Source: Ignavibacteria bacterium RIFOXYC2_FULL_35_21
GTDB lineage: Bacteria; Bacteroidota; Ignavibacteria; Kapaibacteriales; UBA2268
DNA: 64,000 nucleotides
Direction: 5' to 3'
Assembly: GCA_001804705.1 (NCBI GenBank)
Contig: MHAY01000043.1
Span: 1-64,000 of the forward strand
Positions 1 to 9,064 of this stretch are shown piece by piece. The notes beneath the pieces are model-generated. The model was not told the DNA's origin. It made no database searches and was given only the letters and a program-made list of their open reading frames with translations. Every line of letters starts with the position of its first letter. Position 1 is the stretch's first letter. A program made the translations under genes and the position numbers.

Positions 1-460
1 TCCATAGTTTTTCCTCCTTTTTGTTGATTCAAAAGTCAACGCTATTTAGGACAGCACACTTCTTAAATCATAAATCGTTAATCCTTATTCTCAAATCCTT
101 ATTGTCATTCCGTGCTTGACACGGAATCCATAGCCACAACCAACATCAAAAATAATTATTTCACGCAGAGTCGCAAAGCCGCAGAGTCAGTCACCCTGAG
201 CGTAGTCGAAGGGTAAGTTTCCCCCTTTGTAAAAGGGGGATTCAGGGGGATTTTTTAATCTTCTTAATTCCCATTTCTTACCTCCAATTCTACATTTTAC
301 ATTTTGCATTTAATAAATTTTCTTCTTAAATTTATTAATTATTTATTAACAATCGTAGCGTTTCCATGAACACACTCAATTTCGGCGACTGCCTCGTTCA
401 ATTCAGGGAACACCAATGCAATGTCTATACATGTTATTTTAATTATTATTAAGGTGATAT
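1..460. other. Repeat-bearing region without a clear gene
   Basis: No convincing gene is visible. The stretch collects several repeat types found elsewhere in the window: a hairpin at 107-127 (ATTCCGTG / CACGGAAT), a CTGAGCG...CGAAGGG palindrome at 192-215 related to one inside recN, a CCCCCTTT...AAAGGGGG element at 221-251, and a short array of 7-bp units (ACATTTT) at 292-319. A GC-richer patch at about 339-450 is open on the minus strand for roughly 35 codons but has no start, and may be a gene relic. Confidence 0.6.
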
Positions 461-937
461 ATGAAAAAATACTTTCTATTTTTAATATTCATATTAGGTT
501 GTTCATCTTATACACCACCTCAAAACTATAAATTCGATAATCAAAAAAATTTTAATCACGAATTTGATTTTATTTGGTCAAAGACATTAGACTTTATGAT
601 GCTTAACAACTTACCATTACAAACAATAGATAAAGTAAGTGGTATAATACAAACTAGCAGTGTTTTGATACCATCCGATTTAAGAAGTATAATATCAGAT
701 TGTGGATTAATAGGTATGGTAAAAGATCCCACATATGCAGATTATTTTTCTATTACTGTTAAGATTAATCCAAATAAATCAGTTTTTATTAATTGCGTTT
801 TCTCAAATAAACCTTTACAGGAATATTATAGTAATCTTACCTGTGTCTCAAAAGGAACACTCGAAAAATATTATTATGATTATTTAGATGGATTGAATTC
901 CGGTAAAATTGATGCAATGAAAGTTGGGGTTGAGTAG
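461..937 (+). CDS. Small putative lipoprotein
   Basis: This 158-residue protein starts with a lipoprotein signal: charged MKK, a hydrophobic run and a lipobox ILGC with the lipidated cysteine at about residue 14. It is therefore probably anchored in a membrane facing the periplasm. The mature part has the pattern of an aromatic residue and Trp (FDFIWSKTLDFM), then DKVSGIIQT, which resembles the BamC/NlpB-like fold in which a strand after a helix carries a GxIxT motif. That resemblance is by eye only. The gene is as AT-rich as the CBASS-type operon downstream but is separated from it by 156 bp, so a shared role is not shown. Function unknown. Confidence 0.7.
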   Translation: MKKYFLFLIFILGCSSYTPPQNYKFDNQKNFNHEFDFIWSKTLDFMMLNNLPLQTIDKVSGIIQTSSVLIPSDLRSIISDCGLIGMVKDPTYADYFSITVKINPNKSVFINCVFSNKPLQEYYSNLTCVSKGTLEKYYYDYLDGLNSGKIDAMKVGVE

Positions 938-1093
938 GCGAAATGCTAACTTTCAAGTCCGCCACCAAGCGATTGGATAAGGAAAATGGCTAGGAGGAGT
1001 TGTTTTAAAAATTTTTAAAAGCAAAAAATAAATTGAATAATTATTTATACATAAATTTAAAAGTTTTCTTATTCATTAAAAAAAGGTGAAACT

Positions 1094-1552
1094 ATGAATG
1101 AAATCAAATATTTTAACACAGGTATTATTCGAGGGATTGGTAGGGCTAATGTTTTAATTACTTTGCAAATTAATGAATCTCAAAGTTTTGTTAGCGGTGA
1201 ATATTTAGTTTTTTTTGAATTTATTGATGATTCAACAATTTTTATAAATCAGAAATATAATCCTACATTAAATAAGGATTTTAATTCTGATTTATTTATA
1301 GAAGAAATCAAGTTAAATTGTCATATTGATATATTTAGAAAAATTATTCACACTTACTTACAAAAATATTCAATAGTTGCTAATAATTATGAAGGTTTCT
1401 TATTAAATGAAACAGATGAAAGTTTAATTACTTATTTAAAGTACAAGTATCCAAATGCTTTAATAGATATATTAAAAAATACAATAAATAAAAAATTAAT
1501 ATCATTAATTCAATTAAATCAAAAAATTTATATAGAACCAATTTTAGGGTAA
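1094..1552 (+). CDS. Unknown protein upstream of the CD-NTase
   Basis: This 152-residue, very AT-rich gene encodes a soluble protein that I do not recognise. No signal peptide or membrane segment is seen. The N-terminal half alternates short beta-like stretches (VLITLQI, GEYLVFFEFI). The C-terminal half is helical and rich in Ile, Leu, Asn and Lys. It ends 24 bp before the CD-NTase gene, on the same strand and with no visible terminator between them, so it is probably the first gene of the same operon. It could be an accessory or regulatory part of the defence system, or an unrelated passenger. Base composition matches the two following genes, which fits arrival as one unit. Confidence 0.6.
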   Translation: MNEIKYFNTGIIRGIGRANVLITLQINESQSFVSGEYLVFFEFIDDSTIFINQKYNPTLNKDFNSDLFIEEIKLNCHIDIFRKIIHTYLQKYSIVANNYEGFLLNETDESLITYLKYKYPNALIDILKNTINKKLISLIQLNQKIYIEPILG

Positions 1553-1576
1553 ATTATAAAATTTTGAGGAGTAAAT

Positions 1577-2455
1577 ATGTCAAAAAGAACATTAACAGAA
1601 GGTTTTGATGATTTTTTGGATAGAATAACCCCATCATCATTTGAAACAGATGCTGCAAAAAGTCATAGAGCATCAATTGAAAAATGTTTAAAAGATAATT
1701 TTGGTATGAAAAACTTCTTTAGGACAGGGTCATTTGGTAATGGTACAAATATTTCAAGATTTAGTGATGTTGATTATTTTGCTGTTATACCAGCCGTAAA
1801 TTTAAAAAAAGAATCTTCAAAATCTTTAAGTGCTATAAGAGACGTTTTAAATACAAGATTTTTCAGTACTAATGTTAGAGTTAATTGTCCAGCAGTTAGT
1901 TTACCTTTTGGAACGGATGCAAAAGAAATGACAGAGGTTGTTCCTTCTTATTATATAAAAGATGATTATAGAGGGTATCAGATTTATGGAATCCCAGATT
2001 GTAATAACGGTTGGATGAATGCAAGCCCTGTAGCTCACAATGCTTATGTAAGAGAAAAGGATAATAAGTTAAGCAATAAGTTAAAGCAATTAATAAGATT
2101 ATTAAAAGCATGGAAATATTATTGTAATGTTCCCATTTTATCTTTTTATCTTGAATTAAGAACAACAAAATGCTGTGAAACTATGGATGGAATTGTATAT
2201 ATATATGATATTAAACATGTATTTAAATATTTATATGATTGTGAACTTTCTCAGATGCAAGATCCAATGGGTATATCAGGTTATATCAATCCTTGTAGAA
2301 GTGATAATCAAATTGAAGAATCAATGTCTAAACTATCAACCGCACTTACTAGATCTGAATATGCACTAGATGCTTTTAACAAGAACGATATAGAAAAAAC
2401 TTTTAATTATTTAGATAAAATTTTCGATGGAAATTTCCCGAGCTATTATAAATGA
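1577..2455 (+). CDS. CD-NTase (cGAS/DncV-like nucleotidyltransferase), CBASS signal synthase
   Basis: This 292-residue protein has the signature of SMODS/CD-NTase enzymes. The motif GSFGNGT (G51-S52) is followed by the metal-binding pair D64-V-D66 in SDVDYF, and a third acid, E120, lies in MTEVVPSYY. Downstream are the family-typical pattern NASPVAHNAYV and a helix LIRLLKAWK. Enzymes of this family make cyclic di- or trinucleotides, or linear oligonucleotides, on phage infection; the product here cannot be read from the sequence. The start has a good ribosome site (GAGGAG about 7 bases upstream). The stop overlaps the start of the S-4TM gene (ATGA), which implies translational coupling. No Cap2/Cap3 or HORMA/TRIP13 genes are present, so the layout fits a minimal type I CBASS. 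Confidence 0.88.
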   Translation: MSKRTLTEGFDDFLDRITPSSFETDAAKSHRASIEKCLKDNFGMKNFFRTGSFGNGTNISRFSDVDYFAVIPAVNLKKESSKSLSAIRDVLNTRFFSTNVRVNCPAVSLPFGTDAKEMTEVVPSYYIKDDYRGYQIYGIPDCNNGWMNASPVAHNAYVREKDNKLSNKLKQLIRLLKAWKYYCNVPILSFYLELRTTKCCETMDGIVYIYDIKHVFKYLYDCELSQMQDPMGISGYINPCRSDNQIEESMSKLSTALTRSEYALDAFNKNDIEKTFNYLDKIFDGNFPSYYK

Positions 2456-3366
2456 AAAAGATAAAAGATTTTCAAAATGAAATTAATGAATTAGAAAAAT
2501 TAGCTGCTCAACGATATTTATATTCGATAGCAAAAAGGTTCTTATTAGCTAATCTAATATTTTCTATACCTTTTATTATTTTATATTTTATTTTAAGTTT
2601 ATTTTTCCCTGTTTTAATTGATTATAAGATATATATCAGTATTACAATATCAATTGTTAATCTAATGATAATGAATAAATATCAATATGAAAAAATTAAA
2701 GAAGCAACTATTATTCAAGAGCAATTTGATGTTGATATTCTTCAAATTAGTTGGAACCCATATCTAATAAACAAATCCATTAAAATTGAATTAATTAATG
2801 AGTACAATAAAAAATATTTACAAAAATTTAAGGATCATGAAAAACTAAAGAATTGGTATGATGTCGATGACTCAAATATTCCAATTGAATTCGCGAGATT
2901 AATTTGTCAAAGAGAAAATATTTGGTGGGATAAAAAGTTAAAATCTTTATATCATAAAATAATTACTTTTATTCCAATAATAGTTTTTTTTATTTTACTT
3001 ATTATTAGCTTATTATATGACCACAAATTAAAAGTCTTCATTAATGAAATATTTTATTTGTCTCCCATTATTATATATTGTGTTGATCAGCATTATAAAT
3101 ATAAAATTTCCCTTGATTCTTTAGACGATTTAAATTCTAAAATTGAAACGTTAATCGATCAAGCAATAAGGTCTAAATTAAATCCTCATGAATTAACAAT
3201 CAACTCGAGATTATTACAAGATAGAATATATTATCACAGGTTAAATAGTGCTTTAGTATTTGATTATTTATTTAAGAAAATGAAAGATAAATACCAAGAT
3301 TTAAGGGTTAAAAGTTCTAATAATTTAATAGAAGATTATTTAAAAATTCATAATAATCCACAATGA
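2452..3366 (+). CDS. S-4TM membrane effector of the CBASS operon
   Basis: This 304-residue protein has four predicted membrane segments (about residues 30-52, 58-75, 168-190 and 198-213) in the two-plus-two arrangement of the SMODS-associating 4TM effector family. Hallmarks are LAAQRYLYSIAKR near residues 17-29, IIQEQFDVDILQISWN at 87-102, and IEFARLICQRENIWWD at 145-160. In CBASS, such effectors are thought to disrupt the inner membrane when they bind the nucleotide made by the partner CD-NTase, which kills or arrests the infected cell. The gene overlaps the CD-NTase gene by four bases, so the two proteins are probably made in a fixed ratio. It is the last gene before a repeat block. Family assignment is firm; activity and ligand are inferred. 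Confidence 0.85.
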   Translation: MKKIKDFQNEINELEKLAAQRYLYSIAKRFLLANLIFSIPFIILYFILSLFFPVLIDYKIYISITISIVNLMIMNKYQYEKIKEATIIQEQFDVDILQISWNPYLINKSIKIELINEYNKKYLQKFKDHEKLKNWYDVDDSNIPIEFARLICQRENIWWDKKLKSLYHKIITFIPIIVFFILLIISLLYDHKLKVFINEIFYLSPIIIYCVDQHYKYKISLDSLDDLNSKIETLIDQAIRSKLNPHELTINSRLLQDRIYYHRLNSALVFDYLFKKMKDKYQDLRVKSSNNLIEDYLKIHNNPQ

Positions 3367-3417
3367 ATTATTAGCAAATTTTATCTTAATCTTGCACGCA
3401 AATCCCACACTCCGTTT

Positions 3418-4170
3418 AATCCGCGGCACAGACTTTTCTTTGCGGCTCCGCCCTCTGCGTGAACTGCTTTCCCCAGTCCCCATACCCCATCCCCCATACC
3501 CGTTCAAAATCATGTCCATCATTTAATCAAGTGAATCCTGTTCAGACAATTGCCTCTCCGCCCCTCCGCGTGAGAGTAACCCCATGCTTCAGCATGGGGG
3601 GGACAAGAGACGAGACCTACAGCCACTGCCTAACCCCCACACTAAAGTGTGGGGTTAACCAAATCCGCGGCACAGACTTTTTCTTTTGCCTCTCCGCCCC
3701 TCTGCGTCCCTGCGGCTCTGCGTGAACTGCTTTCCCCAGTCCCCATCCCCCATACCCGTTCAAAATCATGTCCATCATTTAATCCATTGAATCCTGTTCA
3801 GACAATTGCCTCTCCGCCCCTCTGCGTGATATTATTAAACTCCCTTCGCCCACTGGGAGAAGGGCTGTGGTTGAGGGATTGATAAAAAAAAATCATCATA
3901 ATCAGATTAATCAGCTTAATCCAAGTTCAGACAATTTACGTCCTTTCTATCCTTTTCGTCTTTGCCTGAACCAAAAAACCTTAAAATCATATAACCAACA
4001 ACCTTAGCAGCAAACAAACTCCCGCTTCCCCCAACCTTATTACCTTATCAAAACACAAATAAGGTTTGTCTTTTTCTTGCTTTTTTCTATTAAGGTTAAA
4101 TGGCATATATAAGGTTTTTTTTTCTTGTCCATCATTTAATCAAGAAAATCCTGTTCAGACAATTTCTCAG
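3418..4170. repeat. Mosaic of duplicated non-coding repeats
   Basis: A block beginning CCGCGGCACAGACTTTT and ending in TGCCTCTCCGCCCCT occurs twice, at about 3421-3574 and 3664-3829. The copies share an internal segment around CATGTCCATCATTTAATC, and a third partial copy lies at about 4125-4165. Between the copies are two perfect 9-bp-stem palindromes, at 3580-3599 (CCCCATGCT / AGCATGGGG) and 3635-3654 (CCCCACACT / AGTGTGGGG). Another hairpin lies at 4033-4066 (AACCTTATT / AATAAGGTT). Base composition is far GC-richer than the CBASS genes beside it. Open frames across the block only reflect the repeats, and no gene is supported between 3367 and 4387. Confidence 0.8.
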
Positions 4171-4373
4171 TGCAACTATGTGTGAACCAAACTCAGCGAA
4201 ACTCTGTTCAAAACTCAGGGAGACTCTGTGAAACTAATATGTATTCCCAACGGGAAAATGGATGGTTTTGGTAATTGATATGCTACTAATATATAATCTC
4301 TACGAGATAGAATTGTTATATGGATTTATTTCAGCCTAACAGTCTAACAGCCTACAGTCTAACAGCCTAATTG

Positions 4374-4408
4374 TTAATTGTGAATTGTTAATTGTGAATT
4401 ATTAATTC
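4374..4408. repeat. 7-bp-period array at the uvrA 3' end
   Basis: Five consecutive heptamers (TTAATTG, TGAATTG, TTAATTG, TGAATTA, TTAATTC) run from 4374 to 4408. On the minus strand they encode the last residues of UvrA (LIIHN) and its TAA stop, so the array has reached into the gene. Confidence 0.75.
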
Positions 4409-7303
4409 TTTCTTCAGATATTTTCCTGTGAAGCTAATCGGTACATTAACAATCTCTTCCGGACTGCCGACTGCAATAATTTCACCGCCTGCATCGCCTC
4501 CTTCGGGACCAAGGTCAATCAGCCAATCAGCATACTTGATTACATCGAGATTATGCTCGATAATAACGATTGTATTTCCTTTGTCTGCAAGCTTTGTAAG
4601 CAATCGAAGAAGAATCCTCACATCCTCGAAATGCAGACCTGTCGTGGGTTCGTCGAGTAGATAAAGTGTCTTTCCCGTGCTTGTTTTCGATAATTCCGCT
4701 GCAAGTTTCACGCGTTGTGCTTCGCCTCCCGACAGTGTGGGAGCCTGCTGTCCGAGAGTGATATAAGTCAAGCCGACATCGACAAGAGTCTGAAGCTTAT
4801 TCTTGATTTTTGAAATCTCGCTGAAAAATTCGAGTGCTTCCTCGACAGTCATTTCAAGCACATCGGCAATTGATTTGCCTTTGTACTTCACATCCAGTGT
4901 TTCGCTGTTGTATCGTCTGCCGTTGCAAGTGTCGCAGGTAACATAAACATCTGGAAGGAAGTTCATCTCGATTTTCTTTATTCCGCCGCCTTCGCACTCC
5001 TCGCATCTCCCACCCTTGACGTTGAATGAGAACCTTCCTGCCTTATAGCCGCGAATTTTTGATTCGGTCAGCATTGTATAAAAGTCGCGAATCAATGTGA
5101 AAATGCCAGTGTAGGTAACAGGATTCGAGCGTGGTGTCCTCCCAATCGGCGACTGGTCAATCTCAATCACCTTGTCCAAATGCTCCAGTCCCTCTATAGA
5201 ATCGTAAGCCAGGGGATTAAGAGACGAATTATAAAAATGCCTCGCAAGAATAGGGTAGAGAGTATCATTAATCAAAGTTGATTTCCCGCTTCCGCTCATT
5301 CCGGTTATGCAGACAATCGTTCCGAGTGGAATTTCCAGGTTAATTTTCTTTAGGTTATTACCTCTCGCACCCTTGAGAACAATCCTCTTCCCGTTACCTT
5401 TCCTCCTGTTCTCAGGAAGCTCGATAGTTCTCTTGCCGCACAGATAGCTCGCAGTCATTGATTTTTCAATGAGCCCGGCAGACAAATCGCAAAACTTAGA
5501 AGGTTCGGAAGCCAGCACTAATTCTCCCCCGTGAACACCTGCACCGGGACCCATATCAACAACGAAGTCGGAGCTTTCAATCATCTGCTTGTCATGCTCG
5601 ACAACGATGACAGAGTTGCCAAGGTCTCTCAATCTTTTCAGGGAACCAATCAGTTTGTTGTTGTCGTGTTGGTGCAACCCGATGCTCGGCTCATCCAGCA
5701 CATATAGAATCCCGACAAGCTCCGAGCCGATCTGGGAAGCCAGCCTGATTCTCTGTGACTCGCCACCCGAAAGAGTTCGTACAGGCCTGTCAATCGAGAT
5801 GTAGGACAATCCGACTTCCTTAAGGAAACTCAGCCTGCTGTGTATTTCTTTAATAACAAGGTTTGCAATTGTCAAATCCCGTTCGGAAAGTTTTTCGGGC
5901 AGTTCTTTGAAATATTCTAATGAGTGGTTGATATCAAATTTAACAATAGCATTAATCGAATGTCCATCAATCAGTACGGCAAGATTCTCTTTCTTAAGCC
6001 TGCCACCCTGACATTCGGGGCATTTCAAGGTTGACATATAAACTTCGAGATTCCTTCGAATAGCTCCCGAAGTTGTATTGTCGAATTGATGCTTGAGGCT
6101 CGGAATAATGCCGATAAACTTGTGCTTATACACTACTTTATTCCCGCCTGCAAAACGATATGAAATGTTGATTGTACTATCTTCTGTTCCGTAAAGCAGG
6201 ATATTCAAATCCTGTTCCGACAGCTTTTTAATTGGTACAGTGAGGTCAATCCCATATTGCTCAGCCGCCGCTTCAACCTGGCTCCACAGCCACATTTCCC
6301 TTTGTTTCCCAAGAGCAGTTATACCGCCTTCAGCAATAGAAAAACCTCTATCTGGAATCAATAAATTAATATCGAAATCACTTAATTCACCAAGTCCGTC
6401 GCAATGTGAACAAGCACCATAAGGAGAATTGAAAGAGAACATGTTGGGAGCAAGAGGTTCGTAGGACCTGCCGCATGAAGGACATGAATAAGTAGTGCTG
6501 TACAGCTTTTCTTTCCAGATTCCGTTCTGTTCGGAAAGAATGAGCATTGCATCATTCCCTCTTTGAAGTGCAAGCTGAAATGATTCGCTAATCCTATGTT
6601 CCTGTCCCGGAGCAACGGAACATCGGTCAACCACAAGCTCTATATCGTGTATCTTGTATCTGTCAACCTGCATTCCATCATATAGCTCTTTAACTTCGCC
6701 GTCAATCCTTACTTTGGTGAATCCTTGTTTCAGAAGCTGTTCGAATAATTCGCGGTAATGTCCTTTTCGGGAGCGAATCAAGGGGGCAAGTACCATAATC
6801 TTTTTACCCGAATAATCCCTGAAAGACTCTTCGACAATCTGGTCGAGATGCTTTTGCTCGACAGGTATATTACAATCAACACAGTATTGCTTTCCGATTT
6901 TCGCATATAGAAGCCGCAGGTAATCATAAATTTCAGTAACCGTTCCGACAGTTGAACGTGGATTATGACTGATTGATTTTTGGTCTATCGAGATTGATGG
7001 GGATAAGCCTTCGATTGAATCAACGTCAGGCTTTTTCATTACTCCGAGATACTGGCGTGCATAAGCCGAGAGGCACTCGACATATCGTCTCTGTCCTTCT
7101 GCATAAAGTGTATCGAAAGCGAGGCTGGATTTACCCGAACCCGAAACACCTGTTATGACAACGAACTTATCCCTTGGGATTTCGACATTGACATGCTTGA
7201 GATTATGCTCCGATGCTCCGCGGACAATGATTTTTGAAAGCCCGTCACCATTGCCGTTGTTCAGCACTTCAGTCAATATATCGTTATCGTTCGTTTTCGG
7301 CAT
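4388..7303 (-). CDS. uvrA: UvrABC excinuclease subunit A
   Basis: This is the damage-recognition ATPase of nucleotide excision repair, which loads UvrB at lesions. The protein has two ABC ATPase modules with Walker A motifs GVSGSGKSS and GMSGSGKST, signatures [12 protein letters not shown] and [12 protein letters not shown], and Walker B regions LDEPSIGLH and LDEPTTGLH. Zinc-binding cysteine pairs are visible (CPSC...CSHC and CEEC...CDTC). The UvrA-specific stretches [22 protein letters not shown] (in part) and [13 protein letters not shown] are intact. A TTG codon at 7327 would add eight residues, but the ATG at 7303 (MPKTND) is the better start. The last residues, LIIHN, come from a 7-bp repeat array. 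It stands alone on the minus strand; uvrB and uvrC are not in the window. Confidence 0.96.
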   Translation of the reverse strand: MPKTNDNDILTEVLNNGNGDGLSKIIVRGASEHNLKHVNVEIPRDKFVVITGVSGSGKSSLAFDTLYAEGQRRYVECLSAYARQYLGVMKKPDVDSIEGLSPSISIDQKSISHNPRSTVGTVTEIYDYLRLLYAKIGKQYCVDCNIPVEQKHLDQIVEESFRDYSGKKIMVLAPLIRSRKGHYRELFEQLLKQGFTKVRIDGEVKELYDGMQVDRYKIHDIELVVDRCSVAPGQEHRISESFQLALQRGNDAMLILSEQNGIWKEKLYSTTYSCPSCGRSYEPLAPNMFSFNSPYGACSHCDGLGELSDFDINLLIPDRGFSIAEGGITALGKQREMWLWSQVEAAAEQYGIDLTVPIKKLSEQDLNILLYGTEDSTINISYRFAGGNKVVYKHKFIGIIPSLKHQFDNTTSGAIRRNLEVYMSTLKCPECQGGRLKKENLAVLIDGHSINAIVKFDINHSLEYFKELPEKLSERDLTIANLVIKEIHSRLSFLKEVGLSYISIDRPVRTLSGGESQRIRLASQIGSELVGILYVLDEPSIGLHQHDNNKLIGSLKRLRDLGNSVIVVEHDKQMIESSDFVVDMGPGAGVHGGELVLASEPSKFCDLSAGLIEKSMTASYLCGKRTIELPENRRKGNGKRIVLKGARGNNLKKINLEIPLGTIVCITGMSGSGKSTLINDTLYPILARHFYNSSLNPLAYDSIEGLEHLDKVIEIDQSPIGRTPRSNPVTYTGIFTLIRDFYTMLTESKIRGYKAGRFSFNVKGGRCEECEGGGIKKIEMNFLPDVYVTCDTCNGRRYNSETLDVKYKGKSIADVLEMTVEEALEFFSEISKIKNKLQTLVDVGLTYITLGQQAPTLSGGEAQRVKLAAELSKTSTGKTLYLLDEPTTGLHFEDVRILLRLLTKLADKGNTIVIIEHNLDVIKYADWLIDLGPEGGDAGGEIIAVGSPEEIVNVPISFTGKYLKKELIIHN

Positions 7304-7470
7304 ACCAGAGTAAAACAGATAAAACAATTAATCAAAACTTACTAAAATAGTGAATTTGGATGAGTAGAGAAAAGAATGTTGAAAATTCTTGATTTATTGA
7401 AAAATAAGAATTAAGTTTGATTGTCAGTTACTAAAATTATAATGTTTTTTAAATATTTGATATAAATTTT

Positions 7471-7791
7471 ATGAATAATGAAATAGAACAAGTTATATCT
7501 AAAATTCAAAAAGTCCTGAAAGGTAAATACATAGACTTTAAAGGAGTGTATTTTTATGGTTCAAGAGTTAAAGATAATTATAACAATGATTCGGATTATG
7601 ATTTGGTTATAGCATTTGACCGTGAGATTGATTGGAAATTTAAATATGAAATAAGAGATATTATCTATGATATTGAATTGAAAAGTGAATTGATGATAGA
7701 TGCAAAAATTTACGACATAAAGGAGATACTAAATCCAGTGACACCCTTCAGAAAAATAGTAAAAGAGGAAGGTATATTCTATGCTGGATAA
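7471..7791 (+). CDS. MNT-type nucleotidyltransferase antitoxin
   Basis: This 106-residue protein has the minimal nucleotidyltransferase fold. The motif FYGSRVKDNYNNDSDYDLV gives the GS...DxD active site, with a later acid in LMIDAKIYD. Small MNT proteins of this kind are paired with HEPN proteins; in characterised pairs the MNT protein adenylylates and neutralises the HEPN toxin. The gene overlaps the next (HEPN) gene by 11 bases. Because that HEPN gene carries a premature stop, this antitoxin may now have a truncated partner. A second MNT/HEPN pair lies 110 bp further on, so cross-talk is possible. Confidence 0.85.
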   Translation: MNNEIEQVISKIQKVLKGKYIDFKGVYFYGSRVKDNYNNDSDYDLVIAFDREIDWKFKYEIRDIIYDIELKSELMIDAKIYDIKEILNPVTPFRKIVKEEGIFYAG

Positions 7792-8170
7792 CCTCGATGC
7801 ACTTATAAACTATAGAATATCACGTTCAAAGGAAACCATTGAAGAAGCAAATCTATCATTAAAAAATGAAATGCTTTTTAACGCTGTAAATAGAATTTAC
7901 TATGCTATGTTTTATATAGTCTCTGCATTAGCCATGAAGAATGGTTTTCTTACAACAAAACACCAGCAATTATTAGGATGGTTTAATGTAAATTTTGTGA
8001 AAACAGGAAAAGTTCCTGTAGAATTATGGAAGATATATAAAAATGGGTATGATAATAGACTTGAAGGAGATTATGATGATTTTTAAAAATTTTCCTTGGA
8101 AGAAGTTCAACTAAATTATCAATCCATGCTCAAGTTTGTTGAATTTGTTGAAAGACTTATTGATGAATAA
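7781..8170 (+). pseudogene. HEPN-domain protein (UPF0332-like) with an in-frame stop
   Basis: The open part, 7781-8086, encodes 101 residues of a HEPN protein with the family pattern LFNAVNRIYYAMFYIVSALAM and FVKTGKVPVELWK. Translation stops at TAA 8084-8086, just after GDYDDF. The same frame continues beyond this stop for 27 more codons (beginning KFSLEEVQLNYQ, ending FVERLIDE) to a second TAA at 8168-8170. This continuation is the normal C-terminal helix of the family, so one codon has become a stop. Either the gene is a pseudogene, or it makes a protein lacking the last helix. No frameshift is needed to explain it. The upstream MNT gene is intact. Confidence 0.82.
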
Positions 8171-8278
8171 TTCTTATTTTCAAATTTTTTTACTAAACAT
8201 CTTTTAAAAAGAATTGTATTTAATGTTTAAAAGAAAGTAAATTTGAAACTATTATAGTTAGAAAACAATAAAATTAAA

Positions 8279-8569
8279 ATGTTATCAATTGAATTAAAAA
8301 ATATTATATTAAATGAGCTTGTACCGTATGGTATTAAGAGCGTCCGGCTATTTGGCTCATTTGCATCGGGAAACCAGAAATCTGATAGTGATATTGATTT
8401 GCTGGTTGATTTCAATAATAGAATTTCACTTCTGAAAATTGTAAAAATCGAAAGAGAATTATCTGAAAAAACAGGTTACAAAATTGACTTATTGACACGT
8501 AAAGCCATAAGTCCCTTTCTAATTGATGATATTTATTCAAAAAGTATTTTATTAAACAGTGAAGGATGA
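8279..8569 (+). CDS. MNT-type nucleotidyltransferase antitoxin (second module)
   Basis: This 96-residue minimal nucleotidyltransferase has a clear active site: RLFGSFASGNQKSDSDIDLLV gives GSFASG and the DxD pair, and KIDLLT supplies the third acid. It belongs to the MNT partner proteins of HEPN ribonuclease toxins. It overlaps the next gene by 11 bases. Compared with the MNT at 7471 it matches the family consensus much more closely and is only distantly similar to it, so the two modules are neighbours rather than a recent duplication. Confidence 0.88.
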   Translation: MLSIELKNIILNELVPYGIKSVRLFGSFASGNQKSDSDIDLLVDFNNRISLLKIVKIERELSEKTGYKIDLLTRKAISPFLIDDIYSKSILLNSEG

Positions 8570-8900
8570 TTTAATATATTTGAATCACATTCTTCAATCA
8601 ATTATTCGGATTGAAGAATATCTTTATAATATTAAATACGATGATTATTGTTCTAATCTTTTGCTGCAAGATGGAATTATTCGTCAATTAGAAATAATCG
8701 GGGAAGCAAGCAAACATTTATCTGAAGCAACAATTATTCTTAAACCAAATATACCCTGGAAAGATATTGTTGGGATGAGGAATAAGCTGACTCATGATTA
8801 TTTCGGAACTGACATTGATAATGTATGGGAAACAGCTAAAGATGATATTCCTTTTATTAAACCTATTATTATTGAACTTATTAATATATTGGAAAAATAG
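8559..8900 (+). CDS. HEPN toxin (DUF86 family)
   Basis: This 113-residue HEPN protein of the DUF86 type carries the ribonuclease motif Rx4H in MRNKLTHDYF, with the usual Tyr three residues after the His pattern. Characterised relatives are RNases that are neutralised by an adenylylating MNT partner. The start is GTG at 8559, which overlaps the upstream antitoxin gene; no in-frame ATG fits the expected N-terminus. Both proteins of this module look complete, unlike the HEPN gene at 7781. Confidence 0.86.
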   Translation: MKDDLIYLNHILQSIIRIEEYLYNIKYDDYCSNLLLQDGIIRQLEIIGEASKHLSEATIILKPNIPWKDIVGMRNKLTHDYFGTDIDNVWETAKDDIPFIKPIIIELINILEK

Positions 8901-9064
8901 CCAATTTGAAAAATAATGATTTTGGAATTGTATAATGTAAACTACATTTGGTTAAAAACTTCAATGAAAAACTCTGAAATTTCTTAATTTTGCAATTCGT
9001 AAATTTCTGTTAACTAATAAATTATAGTTTTAATTCCTGCCTTGCGGGATTGTCTTGGAGAAAA

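Noticed and set aside
940..1005. GC-richer patch after the small lipoprotein that could be an integron attC site
   Set aside because: Some complementarity exists (AACT / AGTT and GCCA / TGGC), but the ends do not match the RYYYAAC and GTTRRRY core sites, and no integrase gene is in the window.
3459..3882. Two overlapping plus-strand open frames rich in Pro, Ser and Cys
   Set aside because: They lie entirely in the duplicated repeat mosaic; both translate the same repeated words, lack a ribosome site, and the frames differ between the copies.
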